From assembly GCA_907163375.1 (NCBI GenBank), contig CAJQUW010003584.1:186001-250000 (forward strand): a stretch of 64,000 bases of DNA, written 5' to 3'. The position numbers and the translations under genes were made by a program. Below, one piece after another: positions 57,721-64,000 of the stretch (positions are counted from its first letter, which is position 1; the number at the start of each line of letters is the position of its first letter). The stretch comes from Prostheceraeus crozeri (Eukaryota; Platyhelminthes; Polycladida; Euryleptidae). The notes under the pieces are model-generated. The model did no database searches, had not been told where the DNA came from, and saw only the letters and a program-made list of their open reading frames with translations.

Positions 57721-58946
57721 ATGCATCCCAAGCAATGCAAAGCAATGCTTGAATTTTCAAGTATTGAGGTGAAAGACTTCTTTCGGGAGAAGAATATTCC
57801 GCTCACAAATATCTTGACTTGCGCAACAGATTGTGCACCATCTATAACGGGTCGAAATCGCGGTTTTACTTCCCTCTTGAAGACAGTTCAGTTGCTCCAA
57901 ATCTATTCATTGTTTTATACACCGTCAGTATCTTGCGGCCAAGCACTTGAGCAGAAAACTTCATGCATCATTCAGCGTAGTTATACGTATGAGCAGTGGA
58001 TAAGATCGAAAGTCACGCCCTGAACTCAAGTTTGTTCCAACAACTGTACTTCGAAAATGATGAAGACTTGATCGATTGCTGCTTCACACGGAGGTAAGAT
58101 GGTTTAGTGAAGGAAATCTCATAAAAGCGAAGTTCGCAATGTTTGCATTCATTGCGAAAATTTCGATTCTCCGACGAAGTCTGGGACGCAAGGATTTTAC
58201 TTATTTCCCTAGTTTGGGCCAGCTCGTGGATGCTCCGGATGATGACACCATTCTTGTGTATTCCAATTACTTGGAAAATTTGGAGAAAAAGATGAAGGAG
58301 CGGTTCAAAGACCTTGATGATCTTACGGTGCCTGTCTGGGTTCTTAATGCATTTGATTCGGGCAACTGTAACCCAAGCTGTGAGGAAGAGCTAATAGCTT
58401 TGAGAGATCACTTTGAAACTAAGTCCACCTCTCGTGCTCGAAATTACCCGGAGTTTTGGCTACAAGAGCATGTGCAGGAAAAATTTCCGATTCTGTGGGT
58501 GAAAGCTAAAGTTCTCTCCATAGGGTTTCGCTCTTCACTTGATTGAGAGAGGATTCAGCGCTGTCATGCATCTGTTGACGAAAGCAGACAACCGTCTTGA
58601 TATCGTGGATCGAGGAGATATAAGACTTCGTCTCACCAATCATCAGCCTGACACAAGGATTGGCAGCCAGCCATCAAAGCCATTCATCTCATGGTCCCTC
58701 CGCTAGTAGAACTGCTACATCTTGAAATTGTTTCGTTGGTACGTACTATGGTATTGTTCATATTTTGTCAAATAACATTTTCAAATTGTGTACTATTCTT
58801 CTGTTACACAGGATTTTATTTCATTCGACAACCTGTAAACCGATGTAAATTCACCTGTATAAAAAATGGGTGGAAAAGGGCGGGGGCAATGGCAGTCGTT
58901 CAGATTGACAAGGGGGTAATGATAAGGAAGAGTTTGGGAACCACTG
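57721..58946 (+). pseudogene. hAT transposase (ZBED5/SCAND3-like), broken, with right end
   Basis: The reading has LTNILTCATDCAPSITGRNR, with a catalytic aspartate in the CATD block. It continues with RLLLHTEVRWFSEGNLIKAK, YLENLEKKMKERFKDLDDL, YPEFWLQEHV and, after a frame change near 58545, ERGFSAVMHLLTKADNRLDI and RLRLTNHQP. This is the order of ZBED5/SCAND3-type hAT proteins. The right end of the element is likely at 58946, where the reversed sequence starts CAGTGGTTCCCAAACTCTTC. The left end was not found. At least three breaks are visible. Confidence 0.8.
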
Positions 58947-58954
58947 GATTAAGG

Positions 58955-60885
58955 GAAAGAGCAGGTCGACTGACATTATCAGTGGACTGAGGCTCTTTCC
59001 AGTCGGCGTGCTGCAGTCTATGAGCATAATTATACGACAGAAGTATATACCGGCCTTTAGACACAATGCGATTTTTATACGGTAGGTTTTCCTCCGGCTG
59101 GTTTTCTGATACTCAAGATAAGCCAAAGTTCCCAATGAAGCGCACCATTGCTGATCTTAATCAGATAATTAGACAATAATTCGCACTTTGATGATGCATT
59201 CTGTGCGCTCATGGAGCAAATTCAGCAGCAATATACGCAATAACATTTTCAAGATAATTTTACGATCAGTAGTCTAGGGAATGCACAATTCTTACAAGAT
59301 TCATATAGACATAGTAGATTCATTCATGCGAGTACAATTCTGGAAACTTTATTTGAGACAGAGTAGTTTTTTTACTACGGTATTTTTTGCGGTTTTACAC
59401 TCTTTACGGGTACCAAATATGGAAATGTACCAAGTGTAGATTGTTCGCTTGACCGTATTAGATTCAGATATCTATTTTGTCTACGCTGCTGATCTCCTTA
59501 TCGGTCAAAATATGTTAATAGAAGTATTGCCTATAATTCCCCAAGAGGAGATGTTTTGCTGTAGATTATACGACGGCTTTCAAGCTCACAAGTTAGTAAT
59601 CACCTGTAGATTAGTGATTGATCATTGTCGATGTGCCGTCACCTCACTGTCGTCAAACCAACAATGATACCTTCACACTACAAATTACGAATAACTAATG
59701 TCAGCAACAATCCGAATCCTTGAACAAAAGCAGCCAATAATTCAACAATTCACTAATTGCCTTACTTCCAAATTATTGTGCCTCTGATCATTGTTCACTA
59801 AAAAGTGGAAATCAACAGCTGAATACCTTAATTATTTTGTAATCGCTAATCATCAGTAATTTTGTATATTTAACACGTCGCCATCAACAGCTTTGGATAA
59901 ATATTTGATAACGAATTTTCAAGAATAAGTTCGAAGTTTGTAAACATCTGAAACACTTTTTGAACTTTTGCAAGATTAGGTGGAGGGCAAGCGAGGCAAA
60001 TTCAGCTAAATGGGCAAAGTCGAGAAATTCGTGTCTGGATAGGTTTGCTAGGGCTATCTTACTAATCTATTTAATTGAGGTTGTTGATGTCGTAGTTATC
60101 ATGTCGGCCTATATTGGAATGCCAGCTCACAGCGTATTCTGGATCACACTTAAAGTATCGGATCTCAGATCATGAACATAATTCGGCCCTTTGTGCTTCG
60201 GTGAGCGCACACCATTTGAAGTTAAGAAAAGAGTGAGCTATAACCACGTCTCGACATGCAAACAGTGATTTGAACATAAACAGCTGGCTACTTTGTAGTA
60301 ATGCTAATGAACGACAAATTTTCTTATCCTGACGTCATTTGCTACTATATTTTAGTTTCAATGCGTTTGGTTTCTTGTGCTGCTGCTTTGGAATCTCCTC
60401 ATCATCCAGTTTTAATAATGACATAATTGCCCCATCATGAATAATTCGTGCAGTGCAGTTTCATTCATAAAGTTCAACTATTGGGTGTCTCAACTGTTTC
60501 TTCAAACGCGGTCTATCATCGACCCAGTATTAGGGTGGAGACGGCGAGCGAGCAAAATTATGTCATTAAATTCAATACAGTCACTGCAATACAATCGCAA
60601 GTCAAGAAAATCAAACATTGATGCATTTCTACCCTGCGTCGGCGAATTTGTTAAACAATGTACAACAAGTCGAAAACAAACTGTCACTTATTCAACAGAT
60701 AATTACTCAATGCGCCTGCATAGTAGGTAATTTCTGATGCCTTTAACCATGCATTTAAGGATACACCCACACACATAGCACATGAAATATGAGGCGAGAA
60801 TTAACCGTTGGTAAATAAAGTAAATAGCAAATATCGTCAAGGTTGTCCCATGAAGAAGCCATTCTTGTAACTGTTGAGGACTGAA
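58955..60885. other. No gene seen
   Basis: Short open frames without recognisable similarity, AT-rich. If MATE copy B is a whole gene, this lies in its third intron. Confidence 0.5.
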
Positions 60886-60891
60886 GACATC

Positions 60892-61497
60892 ACAGAATTA
60901 GATTCATCTGCGCACGCTTCGGTTTCCTAAAAAGGAAGAATTGCATCCAACCAAAATATCGAAATGGCACATCACAGAATTAGACAACTTGTTCCTTCTC
61001 GAATGGATAATTCGTGTATCGCCTGCTACTGGAAATGGAAAACAATAAGCTGTCAGCAGAGGATACCAGAGCCAATGAGAGATGCGTGCGTGCTGTGATA
61101 TCACTTCGCACACACCAAAACACACATCGCCTGGCCAACATTCGATTCAGTGTACGCACTATACATTGAGCAATGCCGAGGAGAGGATGTGAAAACACCA
61201 AGTGAACTAATTTTCCTACGCCTACTACTTTTTAATAATGATCGGAAGGGCCAACATTATGGAGAAAACTTGTGCGCAATGATCTAAATTCTTCGAATCT
61301 GAAGGAATTGTGGCAATCGAAGCACTTAGCTGAAACTCACATTAATCCGCAAGCGACGCACGACTTTTTTCCTATCTCTGTAAAGTATAAGAAATTCCTT
61401 TTTGCCCAATTAATAGGTTCCTCGATGTGCCGTCAATTTCGTATTAATCACACGTCTAGCAAACCGAAGCAGATAAACAAAATATTGAATTTTGTGG
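60892..61497 (-). repeat. Inverted repeat pair, right copy
   Basis: About 606 bp match 37717-38312 in reverse. A short word, CATCACAGAATTAG, occurs twice near this end, about 80 bases apart. The homology stops abruptly after TTGAATTTTGTGG. No protein was recognised, and frames differ from the other copy. Confidence 0.75.
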
Positions 61498-61499
61498 AA

Positions 61500-63120
61500 G
61501 ACATAGTTCTTCCACGCTGTTATAATTTGAATGGTTGTTAGCAAGTAAACTCACGCATTTAAGTGAGCTCGCATAATCAAGGAATGAAGCACAAGTTCAT
61601 ACTGTGGACACTTTGTAAGTCATTATTCTTGATACTGTCCCTAGAACGAAACGCATCGAGTTTTTGTCATCTATCAGAAATTATTTGTCATAACCAATTA
61701 AGAATGACCTTGGACACTCTCCATTTCACGCAATCTAAAATGTCGACGCAAAAAATCACAAGTTCATTGCTTAAGTTGAAGCTTTATGTTCTATTTTTTA
61801 CACTTGCACAGTTAAGAATTTGTGTCTTACGGGAAATTTTACAAGTAACTTCAGCGGTGTACAGTGTTGCGGTTTGTGAGAATTAAGAAATTCGGTATCT
61901 GACGTTGCAGATGGGTTTAATTATCATTGCAATATGCAATTTACACGCTTTTATGTTCGAATGGTTAGGCAGTAGCACACTTGCTTATACAGTGAGTAGG
62001 CTTATATGTAGGCCATATTGTAAATTTAGCGGTAAGTGCAAAGAATTCATCAAGATGACAAGATTCTCTCTGAGGCCAGGACTAAGCTAATTCATAGGCC
62101 TATTGCTGTCGCATGGCTAATAAACTTGGAAATGAAAAGCGGGTCGTCAGCTATTTCTGGTACTTTCACTAGAATAACATGGATTGTTGAGGGCAAATGT
62201 TTTACTGGAGCAGGACGATTACAAGAGAATCTGACGTGAAAAGTTGTCGCGACGCTCTGATGACCAAAATACCGACTACTAAATGCATGACATTATGATG
62301 TTTTCAATGAACTGTCTATGGCTTCTGTCACTTTCTTGACCAAGATTTCATTCAATTTAATGTAAATACTGAATTTGCTTTGAGGATCTAAATCATCCAT
62401 TCACTCGTTATGGGCACTACTGAAGTACAACATGGACCGGTTATGTAAACATGTATCTATTCGATACTCGATAGCAGTAGGCGTCGCTTTTTATCACGAG
62501 AGGAAATTTGTGTTGTGATTATGTGCACCCATGCGTCAATATTCACACACATGTGCACAAATGTTGTCCATGAATTTGATTATCTCAAGAATCTTCCATC
62601 GTGTTAATATTATTGAGTTACCAAACCGCAAGTACAGGCATAAGTAGCAATGCTTTGCTAAAATTGTATGTTACAAAATGTTCCTCGTACTGCGATGAAG
62701 TGCCTTTGTCGTGTAATGTACATAGAACGAAAACCATGAATTATTCATTGATAACTTCTACATAGTATATAAGAGTGTTGAATAATAGGAAATCGTCACG
62801 AAGTATCGGTTTCTGAAAATATATTGCTCATGTAAAAAATGATTTTTGTATTTAAAGTTGTGATTAATGTAGCAGATCTAACATAGTTACACAGCCATAA
62901 AAATAAATTTTAGACCCGGCGTGACGTGCGACTGATTATGTTTCCTACTCATAGCACTTCCACTTCTTCAGATACCTCTCTCTCTTTTTATCGCCTTTTC
63001 ATCCATCCTTGCGCGCCATTAAGCAATCAATACTTATTGCCATACTACTTGTTGGAAATTCTTTTGACAGCAGACTCTTGGCAGCAGCATAATTGCTGTA
63101 AAGAATTCATTTTGGTACAT
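61500..63120. other. No gene seen
   Basis: AT-rich sequence with short open frames only. TAGGCCTA lies near 62094. No exon of MATE copy B was recognised. Confidence 0.5.
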
Positions 63121-63127
63121 TTTATGC

Positions 63128-63625
63128 CGGAGGTTTTAAAACTTTTTTTCGCGCCCCCGAAATGATTAACTTCTACCGCGTCCCACTATAAACTTTTCGA
63201 CGCCACACGACGTAAATTCCGATGTTCAGTTATCGGCCTTGATCATAATTTACCACATTCTCATAAATATTCCTACATTTACGACGGTATACCTGTACGG
63301 TATACGGTGTACATGGTGAAGTGAAAAGAAAGCAGTATCCGGAATGGAACTTAATAAGTACATTTATTAAAACGTCCGTACAGAAAATTGAGCCTCAATG
63401 AGAAAAATGAGTCTGTTTGGAAAGCTTTCCAAAATCAGGCTTCTTCGAAGAAAGTTGCAACCGAAGATCTGAAGAAACATTGAGGCGGTTGCGGAATTTG
63501 TTTTTCAGATATGCGAGACGAGAGAATCCCATTTCGCACAAATAAGCAGTTTTGGCAAAAGCCATTGCGTCGCGCCCCACCGAAAGGTTTATCGCGCCCC
63601 ACGCGCCTCACTTTGGGAAACCCTG
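63128..63625 (-). mobile_element. hAT deletion derivative
   Basis: The right end, reversed, is CAGGGTTTCCCAAAGTGAGG, a classic hAT end. The left end, CGGAGGTTTTAAAACTTTTT, has the matching layout with a following CGCGCCCCC. A reversed GCGCGGGG-type block also lies near the right end. The flanks TTTTATGC and CTTTATTT match at only 5 of 8 bases. A minus-strand hAT C-terminal piece lies inside. Confidence 0.6.
63395..63580 (-). pseudogene. hAT transposase C-terminal piece
   Basis: The reading has CEMGFSRLAYLKNKFRNRLN followed by VSSDLRLQLSSKKPDFGKLS. This is the C-terminal block of ZBED5/SCAND3-type hAT proteins, usually THIKNKFRNRLNVEADLRL. The rest of the transposase is missing. Confidence 0.8.
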
Positions 63626-63629
63626 CTTT

Positions 63630-64000
63630 ATTTTAAGCAAAGGAAGATTCCGTTCGTTGTATAGTCTACAGAAATGTTTCAGAAGTTTTAAATTACTTGT
63701 GTTAAAAACATACATGACATCGACTGCGTTGCGACAATAGTAACATCAAGATATTCATAAAATGCGTTTTTTCGCGATTTGACGTGGAAGTAACTTGGCT
63801 ATTAATGACGTAGAAAATGTTAATCAAAAGATGCATCACTAAGGAATTGGCATGTTTCGGTCTGCCAGGTCTATCATCAGCTGAGGCCAGTTCGAACAAG
63901 CGATATTGAACGCAGAGGACATAAAATTACAGAAACTTGTTGATGAAGAAAAAGCTGTGAGATTGAACTAGCCAGTAAGAGACCGTATCATCACAGACAC
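63630..64000. other. No gene seen
   Basis: Only short frames without similarity at the right edge of the window. Confidence 0.5.

Noticed and set aside
1-64000. LTR retroelements, Polintons or other virus-like elements, and CRISPR arrays
   Set aside because: No protease, integrase, capsid-like or LTR pair was recognised. All polymerase pieces seen are of the non-LTR type, and there are no regular spacer arrays.

Overview
This window looks like a piece of an AT-rich invertebrate animal genome, probably marine. Coding sequence is sparse and split by long introns. The space between exons is packed with decayed DNA transposons (hAT, piggyBac, MULE, Tc1/IS630-like), fragments of non-LTR retrotransposons and tRNA-derived repeats. 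The palindrome TAGGCCTA recurs far more often than chance. Nothing looks bacterial, and I saw no LTR element, virus-like element, CRISPR array or intact RNA gene. The host species cannot be named from the sequence alone.

The host genes I can support are two paralogous MATE (multidrug and toxin extrusion, SLC47-type) transporter genes placed head to head. Copy A lies on the minus strand: eight exons are visible between 20110 and 203, with correct splice sites and matching phases, and the gene runs off the left edge. Copy B lies on the plus strand: a start exon at 41487, a second exon at 47180 and a third at 50882. Its remaining exons were not found in the window. Where both copies can be compared, exon structure and intron phase agree, so they arose by duplication. 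The interval between them (about 20-41 kb) holds the unknown promoters and many repeats.

Layout: 1-11 kb is one large intron of MATE copy A. It holds a long inverted-repeat element with a MITE inside it, a broken two-ORF LINE with a tRNA-like sequence at its 5' end, a MULE with FLYWCH finger and transposase, and a tandem pair of tRNA-derived repeats. 11-14 kb carries the MATE A exon cluster. 14.7-17.2 kb is a whole piggyBac element with TTAA sites. 19-21.3 kb holds a Tc1/IS630-like transposase remnant, MATE A exon 2, a hAT-derived element and a foldback MITE. 21-37 kb holds a dispersed repeat family, LINE scraps, a 1.66-kb GGAATT-rich hAT-like element and a near-complete hAT with a perfect 8-bp target duplication. 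37.7-46.4 kb holds one arm of a distant inverted repeat pair, a GC-ended TIR element, the start of MATE B, reverse transcriptase relics, a TTAA-flanked TIR element and another hAT-like element. 46.7-64 kb holds MATE B exons 2-3, tRNA-derived repeats, several small MITEs, three hAT remnants and the second arm of the inverted repeat pair.

So the window is two drug/organic-cation exporter genes embedded in transposon debris. Findings most worth checking are the unassigned TIR elements at 38856-39968 and 42787-44148, the tRNA-like head on the LINE, the palindromic subterminal repeats of the piggyBac, and the inverted GGTCAGAG motif cluster in intron 1 of MATE B.
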